Shown here: positions 9,535-17,433 of the stretch, piece by piece
Position numbering within the stretch: the first letter of the stretch is position 1
Layout of the letters: each line of letters starts with the position of its first letter
Source: Bifidobacterium breve
GTDB taxonomy: Bacteria; Actinomycetota; Actinomycetes; Nanopelagicales; Nanopelagicaceae
Assembly (NCBI GenBank): GCA_945883675.1
Contig: CAMCYA010000009.1
Span: 1 to 36,405, forward strand
Length of the DNA stretch: 36,405 nt
Direction: 5' to 3'
Made by a program: the position numbers and the translations under genes
Notes under the pieces: model-generated
The model's database searches: none
What the model saw: only the letters and a program-made list of their open reading frames with translations
Told to the model about the DNA's origin: nothing

Positions 9535-11201
9535 GAAATCTTCGTGCTGAAGAAATTCTTAACGCATTAGATGCCGAACAACGCGCTGTTGCACTTGCCT
9601 CACGTGGACCTGTCTGTGTAATTGCTGGTGCAGGAACTGGGAAAACACGTGCAATCACTCATCGCATCGCATATGCCGCTGCAATCGGAACAATGGATCC
9701 ACACAAAACACTTGCACTTACCTTTACTGCTCGAGCCGCTGGAGAGATGCGGGCACGACTTCGCTCATTAGGAGTTCCATCGGTTGCTGCACGAACTATC
9801 CACGCAGCAGCTTTAAAGCAGTTAACTTTTTTTTGGCCCCAAGTTTTCGGTGGCCGAACACCTGACTTAATCACCACAAAATCTAGTTTTTTATCAGAGG
9901 CCATTAAGCGCGCACAGCTTCAAAGTGAACTTTCAATAACCTCAAGGGATCTTCTCCGTGATGTCGCAACCGAGATTGAGTGGTCAAAAGTCTCACAGAT
10001 TGCACCTTCAGATTATTTGGCAGAGTCACAAAAGCGCACAGTCAAACCTCGAATTAATCCTGAGCAGTTAGCAAAGGTCTATACCGCCTACGAAAGTGTT
10101 AAGCACCAAGAGCGTGCAATTGATTTTGAAGATGTTTTACTTCTGACCACTGCGATGATTGAGCAAGAGCGCGAAGTACGAGAGAGAGTTCAAGACCAAT
10201 ATCGTTTTTTCACTGTTGATGAGTATCAGGATTTCTCACCTCTACAACAGCGTTTGTTAAATGCATGGCTCGGCAGTCGCCAAGAGCTATGCGTTGTCGG
10301 TGATCCTGCTCAGACAATTTATTCATTTGCTGGCGCAACACCGGTTTTTCTTAATTCATTTACAAACAGGTTTCCTGATGCGCAAGTTATTCGCTTAACA
10401 ACTGGGTATCGATCTACGCCTGAGATTATCTACACAGCCAATAGCATCTTGCGCAAAGGCGCTATGGGTAATGAGCTAGTTGCGGTAAATGATCACGGAT
10501 CAAAGCCAACTATTACTGCATATAACGATGAATCAGCAGAGATTGCAGGAATTATTCGAGACATTACTGCACTGATTTCAGAAGGTGTTGCCCCACAAGA
10601 GATCGCAGTCCTTGCTCGAACAAATAACCAGCTTAATGGTTTAGAAAAAGCTATGAACTCAGCAAACTTGCCAAACCAGGTTCGTAATACCGAACGTTTT
10701 TTTGAGCGTAAAGAAGTTCGAGACTTCCTTCGCTTAGTTCGAAATGCATCTGTTATTCCGACACAAGGAGTTGAGTGGCTAGATGAACTTCGAACACTTG
10801 CTCAACCATTTCTAACAGGTGGGCCAATAGATGGAATTGCCGCTCTGCTGCACCTGGCTCGAGAGTTGGATGCTGACACCGCATTTACTCCAAAGAATTT
10901 ACGCACATATCTTCGCGAAGTTGAAGATTTAGTTTCTCAAAATAATCCTCCAACAATGCCTGTAACAACCCTTGCAACTTTGCATGCAGCAAAGGGCTTG
11001 GAGTGGGAACGTGTATTTCTGATGGGAGCCAGCGAGGGCATATTGCCCTTAGAAAATAACAGCACCACAGGTGATCAAGCTTCAATTGATGAAGAAAGAC
11101 GTTTGTTTTATGTGGGCATCACGCGAGCCAAGGCAGATCTGCGCCTGAGTTATCGTGGAAAGCCATCTCGATTTCTTCTCGAAGCAGGGCTAGTTAACTA
11201 G
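9522..11201 (+). CDS. uvrD2: UvrD2-type SF1 helicase without HRDC and tetracysteine modules
   Basis: About 559 aa from TTG 9522, preceded by AAGGCGAG at a usable distance and overlapping the nudC end by 13 nt; an upstream in-frame TTG (9468) would add non-homologous residues. All UvrD/Rep motor motifs are present: Walker A AGAGTGKTR (K41), Walker B TVDEYQD, motif III VGDPAQTIYSFAGA, motif V TLHAAKGLEWE, motif VI VGITRAK. The protein stops at FLLEAGLVN right after the motor. Mycobacterial UvrD2 continues with an HRDC domain and a four-cysteine module, to about 700 aa; neither is present here and none is encoded downstream. Role inferred: 3'-5' unwinding in DNA repair. The UvrD2 name comes from similarity of the N-terminus and from synteny with nudC and whiB7. 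Confidence 0.85.
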   Translation: METVGNLRAEEILNALDAEQRAVALASRGPVCVIAGAGTGKTRAITHRIAYAAAIGTMDPHKTLALTFTARAAGEMRARLRSLGVPSVAARTIHAAALKQLTFFWPQVFGGRTPDLITTKSSFLSEAIKRAQLQSELSITSRDLLRDVATEIEWSKVSQIAPSDYLAESQKRTVKPRINPEQLAKVYTAYESVKHQERAIDFEDVLLLTTAMIEQEREVRERVQDQYRFFTVDEYQDFSPLQQRLLNAWLGSRQELCVVGDPAQTIYSFAGATPVFLNSFTNRFPDAQVIRLTTGYRSTPEIIYTANSILRKGAMGNELVAVNDHGSKPTITAYNDESAEIAGIIRDITALISEGVAPQEIAVLARTNNQLNGLEKAMNSANLPNQVRNTERFFERKEVRDFLRLVRNASVIPTQGVEWLDELRTLAQPFLTGGPIDGIAALLHLARELDADTAFTPKNLRTYLREVEDLVSQNNPPTMPVTTLATLHAAKGLEWERVFLMGASEGILPLENNSTTGDQASIDEERRLFYVGITRAKADLRLSYRGKPSRFLLEAGLVN

Positions 11202-11309
11202 CCATTTACGCTCAAATTAATCACCTTGCAAGTAAGGTCGCCCATGCTTTACCATTGACACTTCACTATTCATGGCGGGTAGTGAAAATGAGAGAAGGGA
11301 TCAACGAAT

Positions 11310-11465
11310 ATGTCTAACGCATTATTCGTAACAGCAAACGCACCGCGTTCTGCTGCGATCGCTGCTTCTCATACAACCAAAAAGTCTTCTTGGCATACCT
11401 CAAAGCCTGCGTTTTACGCAGCTTTTTATGCCGGACAAGAGGCCAATGGTGGTTCAATCGAATAA
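11310..11465 (+). CDS. 51-aa ORF in the whiB7 leader (candidate regulatory leader peptide)
   Basis: ATG at 11310 is preceded by GAAGGGA (11294-11300), 9 nt away, and the frame runs to TAA at 11463-11465. The product starts MSNALFVTANAPRSAAIAA and has a central KKSSWH and an aromatic YAAFYAG stretch before an acidic end. It has no transmembrane segment and no motif I recognise. The stop codon lies in the loop of a 6-bp hairpin, and a strong terminator begins 22 nt later. It may be a sensor of ribosome stalling for whiB7 control, or simply a small free-standing protein gene with its own terminator. The sequence cannot decide between these. Confidence 0.55.
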   Translation: MSNALFVTANAPRSAAIAASHTTKKSSWHTSKPAFYAAFYAGQEANGGSIE

Positions 11466-11486
11466 TTCGATAAAGAACTAGAAGCC

Positions 11487-11530
11487 AAGGGCCTCGAATC
11501 CACAAGGATTCGGAGCCCTTTTTCTTTTTC
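11487..11530 (+). terminator. Strong intrinsic terminator between the leader ORF and whiB7
   Basis: Bases 11487-11501 pair with 11506-11520 around an ACAA loop: a 15-position stem with one U-G wobble and one C/A mismatch, GC-rich at the base, followed by TTTCTTTTTC. Part of the 5' arm (TCGAAT 11494-11499) is also complementary to ATTCGA (11465-11470) just upstream, which gives a possible competing pairing. Confidence 0.88.
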
Positions 11531-11650
11531 TAAAACGAACAAAACTCAAACGAGTAAAGACAAATAACCAATAAGAGAAAGACCGGAAGCAGTACCCGAT
11601 AACAATCGGCCAACAGGGAGACAGAGTTTCCCAGAAAAAGAGGTGAGAAC

Positions 11651-12049
11651 ATGAGCGTTCTCTTCAGCGAACTATTAGTACCAGGCTGGGCAGATGAGAA
11701 GATCGGTTTAGATGCGGTAACAGGCACCTACAGCGATGGCTCATCATTTAACTTGCCATGTCACACTAGCGATCCTGAACTCTACTTTTCTGAGGACGAG
11801 TTAGAAGTCGCGCAAGCTAAATCTCTATGTGGTGGATGCCCTGTGCGAGCACAGTGTTTAGAAGGCGCCTTATCCCGCCAAGAGCCAGCTGGCGTATGGG
11901 GTGGTGAACTATTTGAAGATGGTCGCATCATTGCCAAAAAGCGCAAAGCTGGTCGCCCGTCTCTTAAAGAAGTTGCAACACGAGATGCAGAAGGCGAGTT
12001 AATTGAACTCACTCTCGCTCCTAAGCAACGCGATGAGAGTGCGGCGTAA
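11651..12049 (+). CDS. whiB7: WhiB7-family Fe-S transcription activator
   Basis: 132 aa. The four [4Fe-4S] ligand cysteines are C37, C60, C63 and C69 (LPCH, CGGCPVRAQC), followed by the WhiB turn GVWGGE (81-86) and an AT-hook-like KKRKAGRPS (96-104). The run from LPCHTSDPELYF to GRPSLKEVA aligns by eye with mycobacterial WhiB7 almost throughout, and the gene also lies next to uvrD2 as in Mycobacterium. WhiB7 binds the primary sigma factor and turns on intrinsic resistance genes when translation is inhibited. Here there is a longer N-terminus and about 25 extra residues after the AT-hook. AGAGGTGAG (11639-11647) is the ribosome-binding site. It is preceded by an attenuator-like leader. Confidence 0.88.
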   Translation: MSVLFSELLVPGWADEKIGLDAVTGTYSDGSSFNLPCHTSDPELYFSEDELEVAQAKSLCGGCPVRAQCLEGALSRQEPAGVWGGELFEDGRIIAKKRKAGRPSLKEVATRDAEGELIELTLAPKQRDESAA

Positions 12050-12051
12050 GT

Positions 12052-12063
12052 TAAACTCCAATC
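12052..12063 (+). promoter_or_regulatory. Leaderless-type -10 element for the small membrane protein gene
   Basis: TAAACT (12052-12057) is followed by CCAATC and then the GTG at 12064, a 6-nt gap. No ribosome-binding site is present. Confidence 0.45.
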
Positions 12064-12441
12064 GTGAACTCAGATTCTGTCAAAGCCGCTAAAGCTCGCG
12101 CACTAGTGGCATCCCTACTGTTCCTAGAGGCTGGAGTGATTTTTGCATTAGCAATGTGGTTAGTTGGGCTAACTATTTTTGCTGATTCATTTGAGTTGTT
12201 GCCTTTATTAGGTGTGCTCTTGTTCGCTCTACTGGGTTCAGGTGGACTAGCTATTTCAGCTGTTGGTTATCGCAAAGGGAAGTACTTTGGAAGATCACCT
12301 TCGGTTCTAGCAAACTTAATTGCATTGGGTGTAGTTACTTATATGTTGCAGGCAAAGTTATGGTTTGTCGCTGCAGCGCTTGCAACACTTGCACTTACTA
12401 CTTTAATTGCAACCTGGCGCGCTATTCCAACAGATATATAG
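12064..12441 (+). CDS. Small four-helix integral membrane protein, function unknown
   Basis: 125 aa from GTG 12064, supported by a -10-like TAAACT 6 nt upstream and no ribosome-binding site. Four hydrophobic segments are visible at about 13-38, 44-68, 82-95 and 98-116, with the basic loop YRKGKYFGRS between the second and third, so the loop is probably cytoplasmic. I recognise no family motif. It follows whiB7 by only 14 nt and might be read through from it. It faces the SDR gene, ending 29 nt from that gene's stop. Confidence 0.7.
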   Translation: MNSDSVKAAKARALVASLLFLEAGVIFALAMWLVGLTIFADSFELLPLLGVLLFALLGSGGLAISAVGYRKGKYFGRSPSVLANLIALGVVTYMLQAKLWFVAAALATLALTTLIATWRAIPTDI

Positions 12442-12470
12442 ACAGTTTATTTTCGTAGAATTTTAACTTG

Positions 12471-13190
12471 TTACCAAGGCACTACTTCGTTGTCTTCCCA
12501 CAAAACTCCGGTTATATCTCCAGTATTAAACTCGCGAATCGCTAACCAGTTTGCAGTTGCTGCACCTTCTTCGGCAGTACGGGGTGCATCGGGACCTCCC
12601 ATATCTGTTGCTGAATGATTAGGACAGATTGCATCTACTAATACTCCACGGGAACCCAAACCAGTTTCATGAGCCAGATTTCTCACGAATGCGTTAACAC
12701 CAGCTTTACTAATTCGATACGGCGCAAGACCACCCGCTGTGCCTGGTCCAGACATTCTTCCTAAACATGCGGAGTAAATAATGACTCGACCCTTTCTGGC
12801 ATCGACCATGGCGGGCACTAATCCATTAACTAGAGTGAATACAGAATCCAAGTTGATTGACATAACGCGACGCCATTCATGGTCGGTCGTCTTTAATGTC
12901 TTTGACATTTTTTCACTCATTACTCCATGAGCAATCATCAAGATCTCAGGTGTCTCTTCGTTCGCAGCAATTTTCTCGGTGATTGCTCGAGTCGCAGCAA
13001 TATCCTCTAGATCAACTTGGTAGACCGTAAATTTTTGATTGGGAAAACTCTCAGACAATTTTTGTTGAGCAAGATTTAACCTGGTTGGATCCTTTGCAAT
13101 CATGGCAAGATTAAAGCCAGCGTTCGCTAACGCCTTAGCGCTCTCAAAACCTAGGCCTCGACTGGCACCTGTAACGACTGCTAATCCCAT
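12471..13190 (-). CDS. Short-chain dehydrogenase/reductase (SDR)
   Basis: About 239 aa NAD(P)-dependent oxidoreductase with a Rossmann fold. The N-terminal cofactor motif is TGASRGLG (7-14), and the catalytic triad candidates are S140 (IIYSACLG), Y158 and K162 (YRISK). The classical NAG segment reads AHG here. The loop between Ser and Tyr is about five residues longer than usual. The frame is open further upstream to 13253, but that adds a non-homologous arginine/hydrophobic N-terminus, so ATG 13190 is preferred: it puts the first beta strand at residue 3. The substrate cannot be predicted. It is monocistronic and divergent from kgd. Confidence 0.85.
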   Translation of the reverse strand: MGLAVVTGASRGLGFESAKALANAGFNLAMIAKDPTRLNLAQQKLSESFPNQKFTVYQVDLEDIAATRAITEKIAANEETPEILMIAHGVMSEKMSKTLKTTDHEWRRVMSINLDSVFTLVNGLVPAMVDARKGRVIIYSACLGRMSGPGTAGGLAPYRISKAGVNAFVRNLAHETGLGSRGVLVDAICPNHSATDMGGPDAPRTAEEGAATANWLAIREFNTGDITGVLWEDNEVVPW

Positions 13191-13333
13191 AGCCAAACTG
13201 TGCCGTATTTTGAGGCCAAATGACGCCTGAATAACTGTGGCCAATCTCGCCAAGGCCCATAAAATAAAATGTTTATGCTTGAAGGCTACTGCCGATAGGC
13301 TTAGGCCCTAGTCAATGCAAAAGGAGCTTGCCA

Positions 13334-16300
13334 GTGTCGGCACAGGATTTTGGCGCAAATGATTGGCTCGTAGATGAAATGTACGAGCATTATCTAGCGG
13401 ATCCTACTTCTGTAGACCCTGCGTGGATTGAGTACTTTAAAGCAAATAAACCTGGCTCACCTATTGGCTCAAATGGTGCATCCAGTGCAACGGTAAATAC
13501 AGGTGCGGTTAAAAACTCACCTCCAACACCACCAATTCCAAAGTCTGTACAACAGGCAAATGGGCAACAAGTCACGCAACCAATTACACAACCCGTTGCT
13601 CAAGCACCAGTTTCACAAGTTGCCCAACCGGTTACTCCAACTCAATCAACACAACCAGTGGTACGGGAAAAGGCAATAACTCCTGCAACACCTGCGGACC
13701 CAATTGTTAAGCCAGTTCCAGTTTTGATTACGCCTTCTGCATCAACGCTCGAGCCACTTCGTGGAGTTAGCGCTCGTGTTGTGCAATCGATGGAGGGTTC
13801 ACTCTCTGTTCCAACGGCCACATCAGTTCGCGTAGTTCCTGCAAAATTAATGATTGATAATCGAATTGTTTTGAATAATCATTTAGCACGCGGGCGAGGC
13901 GGCAAGGTTTCATTCACACACATTGTTGCCTATGCAATGATTAAAGCAGTACGAGCTATGCCAGAGATGAATGCATTTTTTGGTGAGATCGATGGAAAGC
14001 CAGCAATTGGCAAGCCGGAACATATGAATTTAGGTATAGCAATTGATCTTGCAAAGCCTGATGGATCACGCCAATTGCTTGTTCCTTCAGTTAAAGGTTG
14101 TGAAGATTTAGATTTTGGACAGTTTTGGAGCGCCTATGAAGCAATTATTAAAAAGGCACGAGCAGGTGCTTTAACAGTCGAAGATTTTGCTGGGACAACT
14201 ATGTCCATTACTAATCCAGGAACTATCGGAACCGTTCACTCAGTTCCACGACTTGTTCAGGGCCAAGGTTTAATTCTGGGTGTTGGCGCTATGGACTACC
14301 CAGCAGAGTTCCAAGGGGCAAGTGAAGAGACACTTGTGAATATGGCAGTAAGTAAAGTCATTACTCTTACAAGTACCTATGACCATCGCATTATTCAAGG
14401 CGCACAGTCAGGTGATTTCTTGCGTCGCATGCATGAGTATCTTTTGGGTGCCGAAGGTTTCTACGATGAAATATTTGCTGCACTCCGTATTCCGTACGAG
14501 CCAATTCGTTGGTCTTCAGATTTTGCTTTTACTCGCGATGAGGAAATCAATAAAACCGCACGTGTACAACAGTTAATTCAGGCGTATCGAACATTTGGTC
14601 ATCTGATGGCAGATGTAGACCCATTGGTCTACATGCAACGCTCACATCCAGATCTTGATGTGGTTACGCACGGTTTAACTTTGTGGGATCTAGACCGTGA
14701 GTTTGCAACCGGTGGCTTCGGTGGCAAGAAATTTATGACTCTTCGCAAAATACTTGGAATTCTTCGTGATGCATATTGCCGATCTGTCGGCGTTGAATAT
14801 ATGTACATTCAAGTGCCGCAAGAGCGTCAATGGATTCAAGAGCGTGTAGAAGTTGGATATGCCAAGTTGCCACGTGAAGAACAGTTGCGCGTTCTACGTA
14901 AATTAAATAGTGCCGAGGCTTTTGAGTCGTTCCTTCACACTAAGTTTGTTGGACAAAAACGTTTCTCACTTGAAGGTGGAGAATCAGTAATCCCACTTCT
15001 TGATTCAGTGATTTCAGCAGCAGCTGAAAAAGGTTTAGATGAAGTTTGCATTGGTATGCCACACCGCGGACGACTTAATGTATTGGCAAACGTTGCTGGA
15101 AAATCAGCTGGCCAGATTTTCCAAGAGTTTCAAGGACACTATGCCGAAAATGAGATCCATGGATCTGGTGACGTTAAATATCACCTAGGAACATCAGGTG
15201 TCTTTACTGCCGAATCTGGCGCACAAACTAAAGTGTATTTGGCAGCAAACCCTTCTCACTTAGAAGCTGTTAATCCAGTACTCGAAGGAATAGTTCGTGC
15301 TAAACAAGATCGACTCAATATTAAAAATGCTTTTTCTATTCTGCCAATTCTTTTACACGGAGATGCTTCATTTGCAGGTCAGGGCGTTAATGCCGAAGTT
15401 CTTCAGATGTCAGGTTTAGGTGGTTATCGCACAGGCGGCACAGTTCACATAGTTGTTAATAATCAAGTTGGCTTTACGACAGGACCACAAGCCTCACGTA
15501 CTTCTGAATACTCCACTGATTTTGCAAAAATTATTCAGGCTCCGGTCTTCCACGTAAATGGGGATGATCCAGAAGCATGTGTTCAAGTTGCTCGATTAGC
15601 TTTCGAATATCGTCAAGAGTTCAATAAAGACGTGGTCATCGACATGATTTGTTATCGCCGCCGCGGGCACAATGAAGGTGATGAGCCAAGCTTTACTCAG
15701 CCATTAATGTACAAATTAGTAGATGCAAAGAGATCAACACGTACTTTGTATACGGAGGCATTAGTAGGTCGTGGTGACATCACACCTGATGAAGCTGAAG
15801 AGATCGCACGTGATTATCAAACTCAACTTGAATCTGTCTTTGCATCACTAACTAATACCGACTTTAATTCAGATGCGAATTTCAAACCCCCAGTAGCACC
15901 TGATGCAACAGCGATCGAGACAGCAATCTCTGAGAGCACTGCACGCGAGATTGCAGCAACGCAATCTGCATTTCCTGAGGGCTTCCATGTTCATCCTAAA
16001 TTAACTCCACAGTTAGCTAAGCGAGTTGAATCACTAAATGATGCAACAATTGATTGGTCTACCGGAGAGATGCTCGCATTTGGATCCCTACTTAAAGAAG
16101 GCCATCCGATTCGACTTGCCGGACAAGATTCACGACGAGGCACATTCTCAAATCGCCATGCTGTAATTATTGACAAAGAAAATGGCAATGAATGGACACC
16201 GCTTCGCTCGCTGATCAATGATGAAAATCAATTCTTTGTTATTGATTCACTTCTAAGTGAATACGCGGCAATGGGCTTTGAATACGGCTATAGCCTTGAG

Positions 16301-17077
16301 CGTCCTGAAGCACTTGTTCTTTGGGAAGGACAGTTTGGAGATTTTGCTAATGGCGCCCAAACAGTTATCGATGAGTTTATTTCTTCAGCTCTACAAAAAT
16401 GGGGAGAGCGTTCTTCATTAGTTCTACTTTTGCCTCACGGTTATGAGGGTCAAGGACCTGATCATTCATCTGCACGTATCGAAAGATATTTACAGCTTTG
16501 TGCCGAACAAAATATGACTGTTGCCCAGCCAGCTAGTCCAGCAAATTATTTCCACTTGCTTCGTTGGCATGCAAAAAACCCAACTCGTCGTCCACTTATT
16601 GTCTTTACCCCTAAATCAATGCTTCGGCTCAAGGCTGCAGCATCAGCCCTTAGCGATTTCACCAGCGGATATTTCCAACCTGTAATTGGTGATGCAACTG
16701 TAAATAATGCATCACGAGTAATTTTCTGTTCAGGAAAGATTTATCATGATCTTGTTGCTGAGCGCACAAAAATGGGAGAGAACTCAACTGCAATTGTTCG
16801 AGTTGAACTTCTTTACCCACTTCCAATTGATGAGATGGTTGCAGAGGCAAATAAGCATCCAAATGCGAATCTGCTCTGGGTACAAGATGAACCTGCAAAC
16901 CAAGGACCGTGGTCGCACATCGCACTTCGAACATCAGATGCACATGGTGGTCACGGATTCGGAGCACGCACTCTTCGTCGTATTTCTCGTCGCGCAACCG
17001 CATCCCCAGCAACTGGAAGCCATCATCTGCATGAGGATGAGCAAAAAGCTTTACTACTTGAAGCGTTTACGCGTTAA
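13334..17077 (+). CDS. kgd: Multifunctional 2-oxoglutarate dehydrogenase (fused E2-like/E1, Kgd type)
   Basis: About 1247 aa, the size of mycobacterial Kgd/SucA. It converts 2-oxoglutarate to succinyl-CoA, or acts as a 2-oxoglutarate decarboxylase or carboligase, in the TCA cycle. Residues 1-40 are the E1-type N-terminal tail (FGANDWLVDEMYEHYLADP). A Pro/Gln/Thr/Val-rich linker follows to about 130. An E2 acyltransferase-like domain comes next, with SITNPGTIGT and the active-site DHR (D350, H351). The E1 domain shows the thiamine diphosphate motif GDASFAGQGV and PHRGRLN. There is no lipoyl domain, as in other actinobacterial fusions, which use lipoyl groups in trans. GTG 13334 is chosen because AAGGAG (13321-13326) lies 7 nt upstream; TTG 13328 is too close to it. 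It converges with sodX, one base apart. Confidence 0.95.
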   Translation: MSAQDFGANDWLVDEMYEHYLADPTSVDPAWIEYFKANKPGSPIGSNGASSATVNTGAVKNSPPTPPIPKSVQQANGQQVTQPITQPVAQAPVSQVAQPVTPTQSTQPVVREKAITPATPADPIVKPVPVLITPSASTLEPLRGVSARVVQSMEGSLSVPTATSVRVVPAKLMIDNRIVLNNHLARGRGGKVSFTHIVAYAMIKAVRAMPEMNAFFGEIDGKPAIGKPEHMNLGIAIDLAKPDGSRQLLVPSVKGCEDLDFGQFWSAYEAIIKKARAGALTVEDFAGTTMSITNPGTIGTVHSVPRLVQGQGLILGVGAMDYPAEFQGASEETLVNMAVSKVITLTSTYDHRIIQGAQSGDFLRRMHEYLLGAEGFYDEIFAALRIPYEPIRWSSDFAFTRDEEINKTARVQQLIQAYRTFGHLMADVDPLVYMQRSHPDLDVVTHGLTLWDLDREFATGGFGGKKFMTLRKILGILRDAYCRSVGVEYMYIQVPQERQWIQERVEVGYAKLPREEQLRVLRKLNSAEAFESFLHTKFVGQKRFSLEGGESVIPLLDSVISAAAEKGLDEVCIGMPHRGRLNVLANVAGKSAGQIFQEFQGHYAENEIHGSGDVKYHLGTSGVFTAESGAQTKVYLAANPSHLEAVNPVLEGIVRAKQDRLNIKNAFSILPILLHGDASFAGQGVNAEVLQMSGLGGYRTGGTVHIVVNNQVGFTTGPQASRTSEYSTDFAKIIQAPVFHVNGDDPEACVQVARLAFEYRQEFNKDVVIDMICYRRRGHNEGDEPSFTQPLMYKLVDAKRSTRTLYTEALVGRGDITPDEAEEIARDYQTQLESVFASLTNTDFNSDANFKPPVAPDATAIETAISESTAREIAATQSAFPEGFHVHPKLTPQLAKRVESLNDATIDWSTGEMLAFGSLLKEGHPIRLAGQDSRRGTFSNRHAVIIDKENGNEWTPLRSLINDENQFFVIDSLLSEYAAMGFEYGYSLERPEALVLWEGQFGDFANGAQTVIDEFISSALQKWGERSSLVLLLPHGYEGQGPDHSSARIERYLQLCAEQNMTVAQPASPANYFHLLRWHAKNPTRRPLIVFTPKSMLRLKAAASALSDFTSGYFQPVIGDATVNNASRVIFCSGKIYHDLVAERTKMGENSTAIVRVELLYPLPIDEMVAEANKHPNANLLWVQDEPANQGPWSHIALRTSDAHGGHGFGARTLRRISRRATASPATGSHHLHEDEQKALLLEAFTR

Positions 17078-17104
17078 GTTATTTCTTTATTGTAAAAATA
17101 ACTT
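17076..17104. terminator. AT-rich hairpin across the convergent kgd and sodX stops
   Basis: AAGTTATTT (17076-17084) and AAATAACTT (17096-17104) are perfect complements. The hairpin starts in the kgd stop codon and covers the sodX stop, so both mRNAs would end in it. Low GC makes it a weak terminator candidate. Confidence 0.4.
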
Positions 17105-17390
17105 GTCCAACTAATTCATCACTGTAAATCAAGCCCCACTGGCGAGAATCGGTACTGCTTTCGTTATCGCCTTCAACCCAAAATTTCTGGTCAACAACTT
17201 TCTTTAGCCTTTTAACAAGAAAGATTCCTGGACGTTCTCGCTTTTCAATAACAAGAATTTTTCCAATCAGCCCAGTACCAAAGTTTCTCTCAGGTGAATT
17301 GCCAAACCATCTAACAAGTAACCAGGCCCCATCCTTATAGGTAGGTGCCATAGATCCCCCTGCCACCTTGACTGTGCCAAATCTGCTCAT
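17079..17390 (-). CDS. sodX: SodX: Ni-superoxide dismutase maturation protease (S26 family)
   Basis: 103 aa soluble member of the signal-peptidase-like S26 family. The catalytic serine is in GGSMAPTY (S13), and the general-base lysine is probably K60 in LVKRL. The EGDNESSTDSR box of this family follows. No transmembrane segment is present, unlike true leader peptidases, which fits a cytoplasmic protease that trims the NiSOD N-terminus to expose the nickel-binding His. It is divergent from sodN, with 43 nt between starts, which firmly supports the assignment. Confidence 0.9.
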   Translation of the reverse strand: MSRFGTVKVAGGSMAPTYKDGAWLLVRWFGNSPERNFGTGLIGKILVIEKRERPGIFLVKRLKKVVDQKFWVEGDNESSTDSRQWGLIYSDELVGQVIFTIKK

Positions 17391-17433
17391 GGGCGGTAGT
17401 CTCTCACCTGAAGTTCAATTAAAGGAGACCGAA

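Larger units (their letters stand above)
11255..11650 (+). promoter_or_regulatory. Long structured leader of whiB7 (candidate attenuator)
   Basis: The 449-nt space between uvrD2 and whiB7 holds, in order, a consensus TTGACA (11255-11260) with a weak GGTAGT 17 nt later, a 51-codon ORF with a good ribosome-binding site, a hairpin whose loop is exactly that ORF's stop codon (ATCGAA 11457-11462, TTCGAT 11466-11471), a strong terminator (11487-11530), then about 120 nt with a small CCGAT/ATCGG hairpin before whiB7. Leader ORF, then terminator, then whiB7 is the known layout of antibiotic-responsive whiB7 attenuation in other actinobacteria. Its operation here is inferred. No AT-rich block immediately upstream of the TTGACA, expected for WhiB7 autoactivation, is obvious. 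Confidence 0.55.

Noticed and set aside
12471-13253. 260-aa version of the SDR starting at 13253
   Set aside because: The first 21 residues precede the usual SDR start and do not fit the Rossmann fold; ATG 13190 is the better start.
16746-17114. 122-codon plus-strand and 117-codon minus-strand frames at the 3' end of kgd
   Set aside because: Both overlap the conserved E1 C-terminus in other frames, and the translations show no domain.
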